DNA from: Corynebacterium auris
GTDB lineage: Bacteria > Actinomycetota > Actinomycetes > Mycobacteriales > Mycobacteriaceae
Reading direction: 5' to 3'
Assembly (NCBI RefSeq): GCF_030408575.1
Contig: NZ_CP047047.1
Location: 62,001 to 126,000, forward strand
Length of the DNA stretch: 64,000 nucleotides
Part shown: positions 34,296 through 43,204 of the stretch, piece by piece
Layout: each line of letters opens with the position of its first letter
Position numbering within the stretch: position 1 is the first letter of the stretch
Program-made: the position numbers and the translations under genes
Notes under the pieces: generated by a model
Seen by the model: only the letters and a program-made list of their open reading frames with translations
What the model was told of the DNA's origin: nothing
The model's database searches: none

Positions 34296-34314
34296 TGGAG
34301 TCGAGATAAGGGGT

Positions 34315-35076
34315 CTAGAAAAGGAGTTTGGGCAGGGCGTTCGCGGCGGTGTCCTCGATGACGATGCTGGCGATGCGAGACAGCTCGGTACGCAAGGGGG
34401 TGACCTCGATGATGGGTACCCCGCGCCAGTACGCCTCCACCGGCAGCCCCGCCGCCGGGTAGACCACCCCGGAGGTGCCCACGATGACCACGGCGTCCGC
34501 CTCCGCCATGCGCCGCTGGGCCTCGTCCCACTCCCGGTGCGGCAGGGCCTCGCCAAACCACACCACGCCCGGGCGCACCAGGTTGCCGCACAGCGGGCAC
34601 TCCGGCGGGGCGATCGCCGCGACCGGCTCCTCGGGGAAAGGCGGCGTGCCGCGCCACGGGCGCGAGCAGATGCTGCAGCGGAAATCGAACAGCGAGCCGT
34701 GCAGGTGCACCACACCCTCGGAACCGGCGCGCTCGTGCAGGTTGTCGATGTTTTGCGTGGTCACCGTCACCCGCCTGCCGGGCGTGCGCGCCCACTCGGC
34801 GACAGCCAGGTGGCCGGCGTTCGGCTCCGCCGCGTTGACCAGCGAGGCGCGCCACAGGTACCAGGCGAACATCTCCTCCGGGCGCTCGGCCCACGCGTCC
34901 ACGGAGGCCAGCGCGGTCGGATCCACGTTTTCCCACAGGCCCGTCACCGCGTCGCGGTAGGTGGCAATGCCGCTGTCCGCCGACATGCCCGCCCCCGTAA
35001 ACACCTCGATGTGCTGCGCCTCTGCCAAAATGCTGGCTGCCTGCTCGTACGCCGTCTCGCTGCCCCGCGTTCCCAT
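34315..35076 (-). CDS. Sirtuin, class III-like (possible desuccinylase, CobB type)
   Basis: A 253-aa Sir2 protein with the NAD motifs VFTGAGMSADSGIATYRD and VTTQNIDNLHERAG, His in VVHLHGSL, and zinc Cys pairs CSIC...CPLC. In the pocket, FAWYLWRASLV supplies the YxxR pair (as Y92/R95 in E. coli CobB) that recognises succinyl or malonyl lysine. Such enzymes remove acyl groups, including succinyl, from lysines. It is the second sirtuin within 6 kb, with sucCD between. The start at ATG 35076 has a short open extension upstream. Confidence 0.88.
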   Translation of the reverse strand: MGTRGSETAYEQAASILAEAQHIEVFTGAGMSADSGIATYRDAVTGLWENVDPTALASVDAWAERPEEMFAWYLWRASLVNAAEPNAGHLAVAEWARTPGRRVTVTTQNIDNLHERAGSEGVVHLHGSLFDFRCSICSRPWRGTPPFPEEPVAAIAPPECPLCGNLVRPGVVWFGEALPHREWDEAQRRMAEADAVVIVGTSGVVYPAAGLPVEAYWRGVPIIEVTPLRTELSRIASIVIEDTAANALPKLLF

Positions 35077-35133
35077 GACCCCACCTTAAACTCAGGTGGG
35101 CAAATGCGGGACCGTTCACTAGACTTTCCGCTC

Positions 35134-36852
35134 ATGAGTGTGGATGCCCAGGACGGCACGCGATTTGCCACGACCATGGACGCGCGTGGAGAGGACTCCG
35201 CTGGCCCCGAAAGGACCCCGTCGCTTCTCGACGCCACCTGCGAAGACTTCGTCTACGACCTTGCGGCGCTGTCGCCGACCCTGGCCACCCGCGTTGGGGT
35301 GGACGGCCACGACCACGAGCTGCAGGACTTCAGCCCCTCCTACTGGGATTCCGTGGCGGACCGCGTCCGCGACATCGTCGCCGACGTCGACGCGCTCAAT
35401 GACGCCACCGACGACTCGGACGACGAGGACGACTTCGACGCCGTCGACCACCTCACCGCCGCGATCCTGCGCCAGCGCATGACCCTGGAGCTGGAGCTGC
35501 ACCACCGCGGCGAGTACCTGCGCATGCTCAATAACATCGACTCGCCGATCCAGCAGATCCGCGACGCCCTCGCGCTCATGCCCAGGGTCACCGCCGAGGA
35601 CTTCGAGAACGTCGAGGCGCGCCTGTCGCGCGTGCGCACCGCCCTTGAGGGCTACCGCGAGTCTCTGGCCGAGGCGGCGAGCCAGGGCAACGTGTCCACC
35701 CACCGCCAGATCGACGCCGTGATCAACCAGTGCGAAGCCCTCGGCGACGACGACTCCTTCCTGGAGCGCCTCGGCGTCCCGCCCGAAAGCAGCGTCGTCG
35801 ACGACGCCAAGGCCGCCTTCCAGGAGATGGCGGACTGGCTCTCCACCGAGCTCTCCCCGCAGGCCGAGTACGGCGACAGCGTCGGCCGCGAGCGCTACGA
35901 GCTCTTCTCCGAGTTCTTCCTGGGCACCAAGGTGGACCTGGACGAGGTCTACTCCCACGTCATCGAGGACCTGCGCGAGACCGCCTCGCAGCAGCTCGAC
36001 ATCGCCCACTCGATGTTCGGCTCCGACTGCACGGTGCAAGGCGCTTATCGACGCCTCAACGAAGACGACCAGTACACCCTGCGCGGCACCGACCAGCTGC
36101 GCGACTGGATGGAACGCACCACCCGCGAGGCCGTCGCCGCCGCCCGCGACTGCTTCACCCTCCCCGAAGAAGTCGGCAGGATCGGCTTCGCCGTTGACAG
36201 CCAAGGCACCGGCGGCGTCTACTACTCCGCGCCCAGCGACGACCTGCTGCGCCCCGGCACCCTGCGCTGGTCCGTCCCGGACGGCCGCGACGTCTTCCAC
36301 TCCTGGCAGGAAAGGTCCCACGTTTTCCACGAGGGCATCCCCGGCCACCATCTGCAGCAGACCATCGCGCTGACGCGCCGCACCGAGCTCAACCTGTGGC
36401 GCCGCGCCGTGAACTGGAACTCCGCCCACAGCGAGGGCTGGGCGCTCTACGCCGAGCAGCTCATGGGCGAAGTCGGCGCCTTCGAGGACCCGGCCACGCG
36501 CCTGGGCATGCTCAGCTCGCGCCGCCTGCGCCTCGCCCGCGTCGCCGTGGACATCGGCGTCCACCTGAGCAAGAAGACCCCCGACAAGACCGGCACCTGG
36601 GACGCGCAGTACGCCAAGGCCTTCCTCCGCGACAACGCCGCCCTCCCCGAAACCGGCCTGGCCTTCGAGCTCGACCGCTACATGGGGTGGCCCGGCCAGG
36701 CGCCCTCCTACGCCGTGGGCTACCGCGCGTGGCTGCAACTGCGCTACGACGCCTTGGCGAAGGGCATGGACCTGCGCGAGTTCCACGACCGCGCCCTGGC
36801 GCTCGGCTCTATGCCGATGGCGCTGCTCTCGCACGAACTCCTGCGCGGTTAG
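35134..36852 (+). CDS. DUF885 family protein (zinc peptidase-like)
   Basis: A 572-aa cytoplasmic protein. The zinc motif HVFHEGIPGHHLQQTIAL (HExxxxHH-like) and NWNSAHSEGWALYAEQLMGEVG with downstream glutamates identify DUF885, an M32-like presumed peptidase of unknown substrate. The end is typical (GWPGQAPSYAVGYRAWLQLRYDAL). ATG 35134 starts 10 nt after CTAGACT and has no ribosome site, so it may be leaderless. An in-frame open stretch upstream to 33259 is coincidental, since it lies antisense to the ROK and sirtuin genes. Confidence 0.85.
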   Translation: MSVDAQDGTRFATTMDARGEDSAGPERTPSLLDATCEDFVYDLAALSPTLATRVGVDGHDHELQDFSPSYWDSVADRVRDIVADVDALNDATDDSDDEDDFDAVDHLTAAILRQRMTLELELHHRGEYLRMLNNIDSPIQQIRDALALMPRVTAEDFENVEARLSRVRTALEGYRESLAEAASQGNVSTHRQIDAVINQCEALGDDDSFLERLGVPPESSVVDDAKAAFQEMADWLSTELSPQAEYGDSVGRERYELFSEFFLGTKVDLDEVYSHVIEDLRETASQQLDIAHSMFGSDCTVQGAYRRLNEDDQYTLRGTDQLRDWMERTTREAVAAARDCFTLPEEVGRIGFAVDSQGTGGVYYSAPSDDLLRPGTLRWSVPDGRDVFHSWQERSHVFHEGIPGHHLQQTIALTRRTELNLWRRAVNWNSAHSEGWALYAEQLMGEVGAFEDPATRLGMLSSRRLRLARVAVDIGVHLSKKTPDKTGTWDAQYAKAFLRDNAALPETGLAFELDRYMGWPGQAPSYAVGYRAWLQLRYDALAKGMDLREFHDRALALGSMPMALLSHELLRG

Positions 36853-36919
36853 CGCGCTGCAGCCGCGCGGCCGAAGCGTGTAGCCTCGGGCGCACATGAT
36901 GGGAGAGGAGGAGTAAGCG

Positions 36920-37108
36920 ATGAGCACGACACCATCGAACAAGAACGACCGCCGGAACACCAAGAACACCGAAACCGACAAGGTCCAGGACCAGAAGGGC
37001 CAGGACCAGAAGGGCCAGGACCAAAAGGGCACCCTGGACCAGGATGAGCTCGTGGACGAGCAGATCGACCAGAGCTTCCCGGCCAGCGACCCGCCCGCCT
37101 CGTACTAG
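36920..37108 (+). CDS. 62-aa hydrophilic protein with QDQKG repeats
   Basis: ATG 36920 has a strong purine tract GGGAGAGGAGGAG upstream. The protein is highly charged and has no membrane part. Three QDQKG units occupy about residues 23-37, encoded by three 15-bp repeats. The C-terminus DEQIDQSFPASDPPASY contains the ESFPASDPP-like tail seen in many small uncharacterised bacterial proteins. Probably intrinsically disordered; function unknown. Confidence 0.75.
   Translation: MSTTPSNKNDRRNTKNTETDKVQDQKGQDQKGQDQKGTLDQDELVDEQIDQSFPASDPPASY
36986..37030. repeat. Three 15-bp in-frame tandem repeats
   Basis: CAGGACCAGAAGGGC occurs at 36986-37000 and 37001-37015, and with one change at 37016-37030. 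Each unit encodes QDQKG. Copy number could vary between strains without shifting the frame. Confidence 0.9.
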
Positions 37109-37126
37109 TCCCCCCGAAAACACGAA

Positions 37127-38146
37127 TCAGTCGCCCGTCGCCCGCCGCACAATCTGCGGCAGGTAGGCGGCGACCAGCATGATGGCGATGAGGCGGATCA
37201 GCTGCAGCGTGATCACGGCTGGCCCGGCCCCGCCCTCCGCGGACAGGGCCAGCACCGTTTCGATCGCGCCGGGGCTGGTGGCCAGGTACCCCTCGAAGAA
37301 GGAGACGTCGAGCCACCACGCGATGACCCCGCCCAGCCCCGCGCACATGGCCATCATGGCAAGGATGCAGCCCACGGTCAGGGGCAACAGCGAGCCGAAG
37401 TGCTTCAGCGAGGGCACGGACAGCCCGCCGCCGCACACCCAGCCGATGGAAAGGAAGGCCACGACGGCGAGGGCCGCCGGGACGGTGACCGCCACCGGCG
37501 TGAGCGCCCCAATGAGAATGGTGGCCAGCAGGGGGCCGAAGACGCTGGGGACGGGAATGTGGGCCTTCTCGGCCAGCGGCCCGGCGCCAGCGGCGATGGC
37601 GAGGACCAGCAGCCACATCCACCACGGGGGCGTTTCGGCGACCGGCGGGGTGTCGGCAGGCGTCTGCATGAGCGAGGTCACCAGCGGAAGCGTGATGGAG
37701 ACGGTGAGCAGCCGCAGGTACTGGGTGAGTGCGACGTAGCGCATGTCGGCGCCGAGCTCCTGGGCGATGACAGGCATCATCGACGCCCCGCCCGCGAGCA
37801 TGGACAAAATGCCGGTTTCCCTGCTCACTTTCCCGAAGCGGGAGAGCAGGTAGCCGGCGAGGAAGCCGAGGCCAATGGTGACGGCCGCGACGACGAGCCC
37901 GGGGAGCAGAAAGCGCACGAGCACGCCCGCAGGGATACCGATCAGCGGCACGGCGGCAAGCACGCCGATGATGCCGCGGCACAGGGCGTAGAAGTGCGTG
38001 TTCACCTTGAGGTCGCGCCCAGTGCCCAGGGCCATCGCGCCGGAGCAGAGGATCGCGCCGAGGATCCACGCGGCGGGGACGTGCAGGTAGTTCAGGAGCC
38101 ACCCCAACGCCACGGAGGCGGGGGCGACAACGAACCAGCGATTCAT
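37127..38146 (-). CDS. AbrB-type membrane protein (ammonia monooxygenase-like family)
   Basis: A 339-aa integral membrane protein with about ten helices in two similar halves, the AbrB duplication family (Pfam AbrB, not the DNA-binding AbrB). Repeated blocks are ALGWLLNYLHVPAAWILGAIL and AEKAHIPVPSVFGPLLATILIG. The motifs RFGKVSRETGILSMLAGGASMMPVIAQELGADMRYVALTQYLRLL and FFEGYLATSPGAIETVLALSAEGGAGPAVITLQLIRL are the paired core segments. Function is not established; members are often linked to uptake or regulation loci. ATG 38146 is chosen; the frame runs on upstream only as antisense of the TSUP gene. Confidence 0.78.
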   Translation of the reverse strand: MNRWFVVAPASVALGWLLNYLHVPAAWILGAILCSGAMALGTGRDLKVNTHFYALCRGIIGVLAAVPLIGIPAGVLVRFLLPGLVVAAVTIGLGFLAGYLLSRFGKVSRETGILSMLAGGASMMPVIAQELGADMRYVALTQYLRLLTVSITLPLVTSLMQTPADTPPVAETPPWWMWLLVLAIAAGAGPLAEKAHIPVPSVFGPLLATILIGALTPVAVTVPAALAVVAFLSIGWVCGGGLSVPSLKHFGSLLPLTVGCILAMMAMCAGLGGVIAWWLDVSFFEGYLATSPGAIETVLALSAEGGAGPAVITLQLIRLIAIMLVAAYLPQIVRRATGD

Positions 38147-38200
38147 GGGGGCTGATTCTACCGTTCGTGCACCCTCACGCTCCATGAAGGCGGGAAGCGG

Positions 38201-38977
38201 GTGGGTGCGGTGGGCATCGCGGCGCTGGTGGGCGCGGCCGCGCTCGCGGGCTGGGTCGACGCCGTGATTGGCGGGGGAGGGCTCGTGCTCGTCCCCGTGC
38301 TCATGTCGGTGACGGGCATGCCCGCGGCGGCGGTGCTGGCCACCAACAAGGTCGCCGCGGTGACCGGGACGGCCTCGGCGGCCGTCACGATGGTGCGCAG
38401 GATCGGCGTCCCCGGCTACACCCGGGCCTACGCGGTGGTGGCCGGGGTGTTCTCCGCGTGTGGGGCGCTCGCGGTGTCGCTGGTGAGCGACACCGTCATC
38501 CGCCCGGTCATCCTCGTGCTGCTCCTCGCGGTGGGGGTGGTTGTGGCGGCGCGCCCCGCCTTCGGCGCGGGGGTGGGGCAGCCGCGAGAGACGGGGCGGC
38601 GGATCGCGGCGGGTGCCGCTGTCACCGCCGCCGTGGGGTTCTACGACGGGATCTTCGGCCCCGGCACCGGGATGTTCCTCATCTTCGGGCTCACCGCCGT
38701 ATTCGCCCACGCGTTTTTGCGCTCGGCGGCGATGGCGAAGGTGGTGAACACAGCGACGAACCTGGGCGCGCTGGCTGTGTTCATCGCTGGCGGCTACGTC
38801 GTGTGGCCCCTCGCTTTGACGCTGGCGGTGGCGAACGTCGTCGGCGCCCAGCTGGGCGCGCGCACGGTGCTGGCAGGCGGTTCGCGCCTGGTGCGGTGGG
38901 CTCTTTTGGTGCTCGTTGTGGTGCTGTGCACCCGGCTCGGGTGGCAGGAGTGGATTAGTTCCGCAAACCATACTTAG
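38201..38977 (+). CDS. TSUP family (TauE/SafE) anion exporter
   Basis: A 258-aa membrane protein with about eight helices. The family motifs are AGWVDAVIGGGGLVLVPVLM near the N-terminus and GFYDGIFGPGTGMFLIFGL in the second half. TSUP proteins move sulfite, sulfoacetate or other organosulfur anions across the membrane; the substrate here is not resolvable. GTG 38201 is used with GGGAAGCGG before it. It diverges from the AbrB-type gene (54 bp) and precedes a TetR gene by 29 nt. Confidence 0.85.
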   Translation: MGAVGIAALVGAAALAGWVDAVIGGGGLVLVPVLMSVTGMPAAAVLATNKVAAVTGTASAAVTMVRRIGVPGYTRAYAVVAGVFSACGALAVSLVSDTVIRPVILVLLLAVGVVVAARPAFGAGVGQPRETGRRIAAGAAVTAAVGFYDGIFGPGTGMFLIFGLTAVFAHAFLRSAAMAKVVNTATNLGALAVFIAGGYVVWPLALTLAVANVVGAQLGARTVLAGGSRLVRWALLVLVVVLCTRLGWQEWISSANHT

Positions 38978-39006
38978 GCGCTACGAATCTGTGTCATAGT
39001 GTGGCA

Positions 39007-39609
39007 ATGGCACCTGGAACACCGATCGCCGCCGGGCAGCGGCCGAAGCGCCGGCAGGCGACAGAGGAGAAGATCTACCGCTCGGTGCTCGCGTTGGCGC
39101 GCGAGCAGGGCTTCAACGCGGTGACGATCGACGCGGTGGTCGCGCATTCAGGGGTGGCCAAGACCACCATCTACCGCCGCTACGGGGACCGCAAGGAGAT
39201 GCTTGCCGACGCCCTATCGAACGTCGTCATCCGCATCCCGCAGAGCTACCCGGAGACGTACGAGGAGTTCGAGGCGTTCCTCGTGCGGCTGCAGGAGCAC
39301 CTCGAAGAGGAGATCGGCATCCGGCTGATCGGTTCGCTCTTGGCCAGCCGCGAGGAGTACGTCGACGAGTGGAGCGACAGGCTGACAGACGAGGTGCTCA
39401 ACGGCCTGACCGTCTACGTGCGCAAAGGCGTCGAGCGCGGCATGTTCGCCCCGGGCGTGGACGCGCGCACGATCGTGACCATGGTGGTGGGCAGCATCCT
39501 CGTCCGCGCCGCCTTCGAGTTCGGCGACCCGAAGAAGCACGCGCGCTACATCGCCCGGCTGGTCTGGCCGATGCTGAGCGGCGCGGAGGGCACGCGCGTG
39601 GGTGGTTAG
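39007..39609 (+). CDS. TetR-family transcriptional regulator
   Basis: About 200 aa. The HTH occupies residues about 20-65 (EKIYRSVLALAREQGFNAVTIDAVVAHSGVAKTTIYRRYGDRKEMLADAL), the standard TetR DNA-binding domain. The ligand domain begins after about 70 and resembles the TetR_C_11-like group. A GTG 6 nt earlier is an alternative start. It follows the TSUP gene on the same strand and converges on the APC permease with a 4-nt overlap, so either neighbour could be its target. Confidence 0.88.
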   Translation: MAPGTPIAAGQRPKRRQATEEKIYRSVLALAREQGFNAVTIDAVVAHSGVAKTTIYRRYGDRKEMLADALSNVVIRIPQSYPETYEEFEAFLVRLQEHLEEEIGIRLIGSLLASREEYVDEWSDRLTDEVLNGLTVYVRKGVERGMFAPGVDARTIVTMVVGSILVRAAFEFGDPKKHARYIARLVWPMLSGAEGTRVGG

Positions 39610-41045
39610 GTGAGCGTGAGTGTGCCGTCGATAAGCCCCGCGATAGCGAAGGTGGCGGCGGCGATGACGACGGCGACCACCACCCACTCGAAGGGGTTGA
39701 ACACGCGCTGGCCGTTCGCGCGGCGGGTGAGCACGTAGGGGAGCAGCCCCGGCACGACCGCAAGCGCGCCGAGCAGCACGTAGACGGGGTCGGCGGCGTA
39801 GATGAGCCACACGGAGTAAACGAAGGCGAGCGTGCCGAGGAGGAAATGGCGGCGATTCTCACCAGGCGTGGTCACCTCGAAGCGGCGGCGGCGTGCGGTG
39901 CGACCGGCAAGCAGCATGAGGTAGAGCGAGGAGAAGATGTAGGGCAACAGGTACATGATGGTGGCCAGCTGGACCATCGCGTTGTAGGAGGCCTCGGAGG
40001 CGAAAAAGATGATGACGAAGAGTTGGATCACCGCGGTGGAGACCAGTTGCGCCAGCCACGGGGCGCCGCGGCGGTTCGTGACGGCCAGTTTCTTGGGCAA
40101 AAGGCGGTCGCCCGCCATCATCACCAGCGGCTCCGCGCACAGCATCTGCCACGACACGTAGGCGCCCAGCACCGACAGGCACAGCCCCAGCGAGATGAGC
40201 GCCCCGCCCCACGGGCCGACCACGGCCTCGAGGACCGCGCCCATCGAGTTCTCCGGAAGCGCCGCCAGCTCCTCGCGCGTGAGCACGCCGTAGGACAGGG
40301 CGGACACCGCCACCAGCAAAAACAGCACAGAGAGGAAGCCGATGACGGTGGCGCGGCCGACGTCGCGGCGTGTCTTCGACTGCTTGGAATACACCGACGC
40401 TCCCTCGATACCGATGAAGACCCACACCGTAAACAGCATGATGCCCTGCAGCTGCTGGCTCAGCGGGATGCCGGAGCGCTCGCCCCAAAAATCCAGCGTG
40501 AACGTGTCCCAGGAAAAGCCGAGGAAGGCCACGAGGACGATGAAGCTCACGATGGGCACGAGCTTGGCAACAGTAGTCACCAGGTTCAGCACCGCCGCCT
40601 GCCTGATCCCGCGCGACAGGCCGGCGAAGATTAGCCAGGTCAGCGCGGATACCGCCACGGCCAGTACCCACTGGTTGCGCAGCGCGGGGATGTAGTAGCC
40701 CAGCGTGCGGAAGAACAGCGTGGCGTAACCCACCTGCGCCATCACCGAGCCCAGCCAGTAGCCCCACCCAGCGGTGAAGCCGATGAAGTCGCCCAAACCG
40801 GCGCGCACGTAGGAGTACACGCCGGAATCCAGGTGCGGCTCGCGCCGGGCGAGCACCTGGAACACGAACGCGATGGAGAGCATGCCCACGCCCGCGATGA
40901 CTCAGCCGACGAGCATCGCGCCCGGGCTGGCCACCGAGGCGATGTTTTGCGGCAGCGCAAAGATACCCGACCCGATGGTCGAGCCGATGATCAGGGAGAC
41001 CAGCGTCCACATGGTCACCGTGTGCGTCTTATGCGCGGTCGTCAT
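39606..41045 (-). pseudogene. APC-family amino acid permease with in-frame TGA at codon 48
   Basis: From ATG 41045 the frame encodes a full-length (479-codon) 12-TM APC permease similar to basic amino acid antiporters: TMWTLVSLIIGSTIGSGIFALPQNIA in TM1, then GAMLVG, then TGA at 40904-40902, then VIAGVGMLSIAFVFQVL in the same frame. Relatives have Trp at this place (GW), so TGG changed to TGA. The rest is intact to 39606 (GDFIGFTAGWGYWLGS, VFIGIEGASVYSKQSKTRRDVGRAT). Either the gene is inactive by one point mutation, or translation reads through or restarts at ATG 40889/40883, which would lack TM1 and be non-functional. Confidence 0.8.
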
Positions 41046-41327
41046 GGAGGACAAGAATACTTGGTGCGCCCCAATTTATTAAATAGGACGCTCCCCTGGT
41101 ACAGGAAAGACCTCCGAATCTCAAGGAAGCCGGTACTTTCGTACCCGTTTTTTAGACTTTCGTGTAAAAAACGCGCAAGTGAGCCGGGAAAAGCGCGGGT
41201 CATCTCTAATCTAAAAAAGCGGGGTGCTCACCAGGGAGTGGAGGGGCGCTCCGTGGAACTGCGCCACCGCACAACGTGTGGTTCGGCTTCATTGCTCTGT
41301 ACATATAGGTTTCCTTGGAGGTCTCTC
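41046..41327. other. AT-rich intergenic region at the edge of an accessory patch
   Basis: Composition drops sharply (runs such as AATTTATTAAATAGG and GTAAAAAACG). It holds TATAGG (about 41305-41310), which fits as -10 for the secreted-protein gene, and the TTGGAGG ribosome site. No ORF of note. Confidence 0.5.
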
Positions 41328-41843
41328 ATGAAGAAGCGCGTCTCAGTTTGCCTGTTGTCTGCGTCGATATTACTGACGCCACACACACCAGCGATCGGGG
41401 CTCAAAGCAATAATCCTCACGCCGCGTCGATGACCCCCACGGCTGCGCACACTGATCTTGGAATTTCCAATGACCAAGTCGAAGAATTCCTCTACATTGT
41501 GGATTCGATTCCAGACGAGGTGCTGGCTGAAGGGGACGAAGCCACCGCAGAATGGGTTCGAGAAAAGTATCTCAATACAACTGTTGTTCCATATTGGGCT
41601 ACGGAAGCAGCCTGCGCCGGGGCAATCGCGTGGGCGATCGGTTCAACTTTGATCCCCGTCGCAAAGATCCTCAAGATTAAACGTTACATTCAGCAGCTTG
41701 GTGGGCTCAAGGCTGCGGTTCCGCAGTTGAGGGCGCACAATTTCAGTTGGCCGAGCATACAGCGTACCGGCGGTGCACTCCGTGACCTCGGTGCTGAGAT
41801 TATCGGCGTTGCTGGGGTAGCCGAGTACTGCTTCAACTCTTGA
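41328..41843 (+). CDS. Secreted 171-aa protein of unknown function (possible bacteriocin-like toxin)
   Basis: ATG 41328 has GGAGG 7 nt upstream. A classical signal peptide (MKKRVSVCLLSASILLTPHTPAIGA) should be cleaved near residue 25. The mature protein has an acidic helical first half (DQVEEFLYIVDSIPDEVL) and a hydrophobic, glycine-rich second half (ACAGAIAWAIGSTLIPVAKILKIKRYIQQLGG), with two cysteines (AACAG and the final EYCF) that could form a disulfide. It is AT-richer than its neighbours, next to IS remains, and followed after 31 nt by a 58-aa two-TM protein gene. That pairing suggests an exported membrane-active protein with a membrane immunity partner. I do not recognise a named family. 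Confidence 0.65.
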   Translation: MKKRVSVCLLSASILLTPHTPAIGAQSNNPHAASMTPTAAHTDLGISNDQVEEFLYIVDSIPDEVLAEGDEATAEWVREKYLNTTVVPYWATEAACAGAIAWAIGSTLIPVAKILKIKRYIQQLGGLKAAVPQLRAHNFSWPSIQRTGGALRDLGAEIIGVAGVAEYCFNS

Positions 41844-41874
41844 TCAAGGGACGGGGAGTGAATGTGAGGTGAAC

Positions 41875-42051
41875 ATGGCAAAGCTGTACTTGGTTGCTTC
41901 CGTACTGATGGGAATCGGGGGCATTTTAGTGCTACCAAGCCAAAATCTTTTGGCTTCGGCTGCGATGCTGGTGGCTGCTGGTTTGGCGGCTGATCATTAC
42001 CGGCATGTAAAAAGAAGCCAACTGGAGCCGGGTGATTCTTCTCAGCTGTGA
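41875..42051 (+). CDS. 58-aa two-helix membrane protein (possible immunity partner)
   Basis: ATG 41875 is preceded by GTGAGGTGAAC; a GTG 6 nt earlier is an alternative. Residues about 4-21 (LYLVASVLMGIGGILVLP) and about 25-40 (LLASAAMLVAAGLAAD) form two hydrophobic helices, followed by a basic and then acidic tail. It lies 31 nt after the secreted protein gene on the same strand. Small two-TM proteins beside secreted membrane-active peptides often give self-immunity; that role is inference only. Confidence 0.6.
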   Translation: MAKLYLVASVLMGIGGILVLPSQNLLASAAMLVAAGLAADHYRHVKRSQLEPGDSSQL

Positions 42052-42059
42052 CCGATAAC

Positions 42060-43086
42060 TTTAGGGGCGGAAAACGAAGGCGATGTGGCCTTGAAGCGTC
42101 CTGGGTTCGGTGCCGATTAATTCTAGAGAGATTGGTGACAAGCTCGGCATCTGCGCGCACACGCCGAGTAATCGGTTTAAGCCTTATAGGCCGTCACACG
42201 ACGTCGAGTTCAGTTCCGGCGAGTCAGCCGATAAACGCCTGCACAGGGCTAACGAGACCCCAAGGCCGTGGCAGCTTTTCCGCAACGGAACTCGGCCGTC
42301 CCACCAGAAGATGACCGAATACACCGATACGTATCGCGATCGCTTCGGGCTCGAGGCTACCTGTGGATTTATCACATCACGCGGATGCAGGGCGGGGAGA
42401 ACGCAGGGCCCAGCCGGCCAGGAGAATGTCGGGGCGCTGCTCATTGCCGAACTAGTGAAGGGCTACAAGGACAACCTGAAGCGTCTACGGGGTACGCCCG
42501 ATGCGGAAGGCCATGCAGCGCGCCGGCCGGGGTATCGGTTGTGATATTGAGGGGGCGCAGGCATGCGCGCGCATCGATTACACCACGTCGGGCCAACGTG
42601 CCGGATTGTCGTCCTGATCCGGTTAACCGTGGCTTCACTGCGCAAGCACCGCACCGGTTGTGGGTCGCTGCGATCACCTATGTATGCACCCTGTTGGGTT
42701 TTGGCTGCACCGCGTTTGTCACTGACGCGTACTCCCGCGCGATTGCCGGTGTGGCGACTCGGGCGAGTATGCGCACCGATGAATTGCTGCTGGAACTGTT
42801 TCACGCTGGTGTCCTTCGTGCAAAAGGGCTTATCCACCACGAAGATCGTGGCTTTCAGTATGTGCCGATCCGCTACGGTGAAGCACTTGGCGAAGCTGGG
42901 ATTGAGCCCTCTATCAGTACTGTCGGCGACTCCTACGACAACGCGTTGGTTGTAGCGGTCAACGGTCTGCACAAGACGGGGCCGATGTATGCCCACCGGT
43001 GGTGGGCATCATTGGGGTATATCACTCCACAGGAGACGGGGGACTCCTACTGCCAACACTCAGACGCTCGGTGGTTGGGCGTTTAG
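42060..43086 (+). mobile_element. Heavily decayed IS3-family element
   Basis: Fragments of a second IS3-type element lie in several plus frames. orfA-like pieces are at about 42115-42245 (GDKLGICAHTPSNRFK, GESADKR). orfB begins near 42310 (YTDTYRDRFGLEATCGFITSRGCRAGRTQGP; LLIAELVKGYKDNLKRLRG). A longer tail follows to 43086 (NRGFTAQAPHRLWVAAITYV, TDAYSRAIAGVATRASMRTDELLLELF, GLIHHEDRGFQYVPIRYGEALGEAGIEPS, GDSYDNALVVAVNGLHK). The first catalytic Asp is Ala (VAAITY for VADITY) and the Glu of NALAETVNG is lost. No terminal repeats could be fixed, so the ends are approximate. Confidence 0.8.
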
Positions 43087-43204
43087 CAAGCGGAACGGAA
43101 ACCAGGACGCTTCAGTGTTTCGGCTGCAGCGGCTGGCCCGTACTTGGTGCGTATGTCGGGCCATACCCGGCATAATGCGCTTACCAAGCCACAAGGAATT
43201 ACTG

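Noticed and set aside
33259..35133. Long plus-strand open stretch continuous with the DUF885 gene (would make a 1197-aa protein)
   Set aside because: It runs antisense to the ROK and second sirtuin genes, has biased Arg/Gly composition and no family features; the DUF885 sequence begins at 35134.
38147..38971. Minus-strand extension upstream of the AbrB-type gene
   Set aside because: Antisense to the TSUP gene, His/Arg-rich shadow sequence; natural membrane protein start is at 38146.
42053..42544. ORFs of 80-150 codons in three frames after the two-TM gene
   Set aside because: They are pieces of a decayed IS3 orfA/orfB read in several frames, not separate genes.
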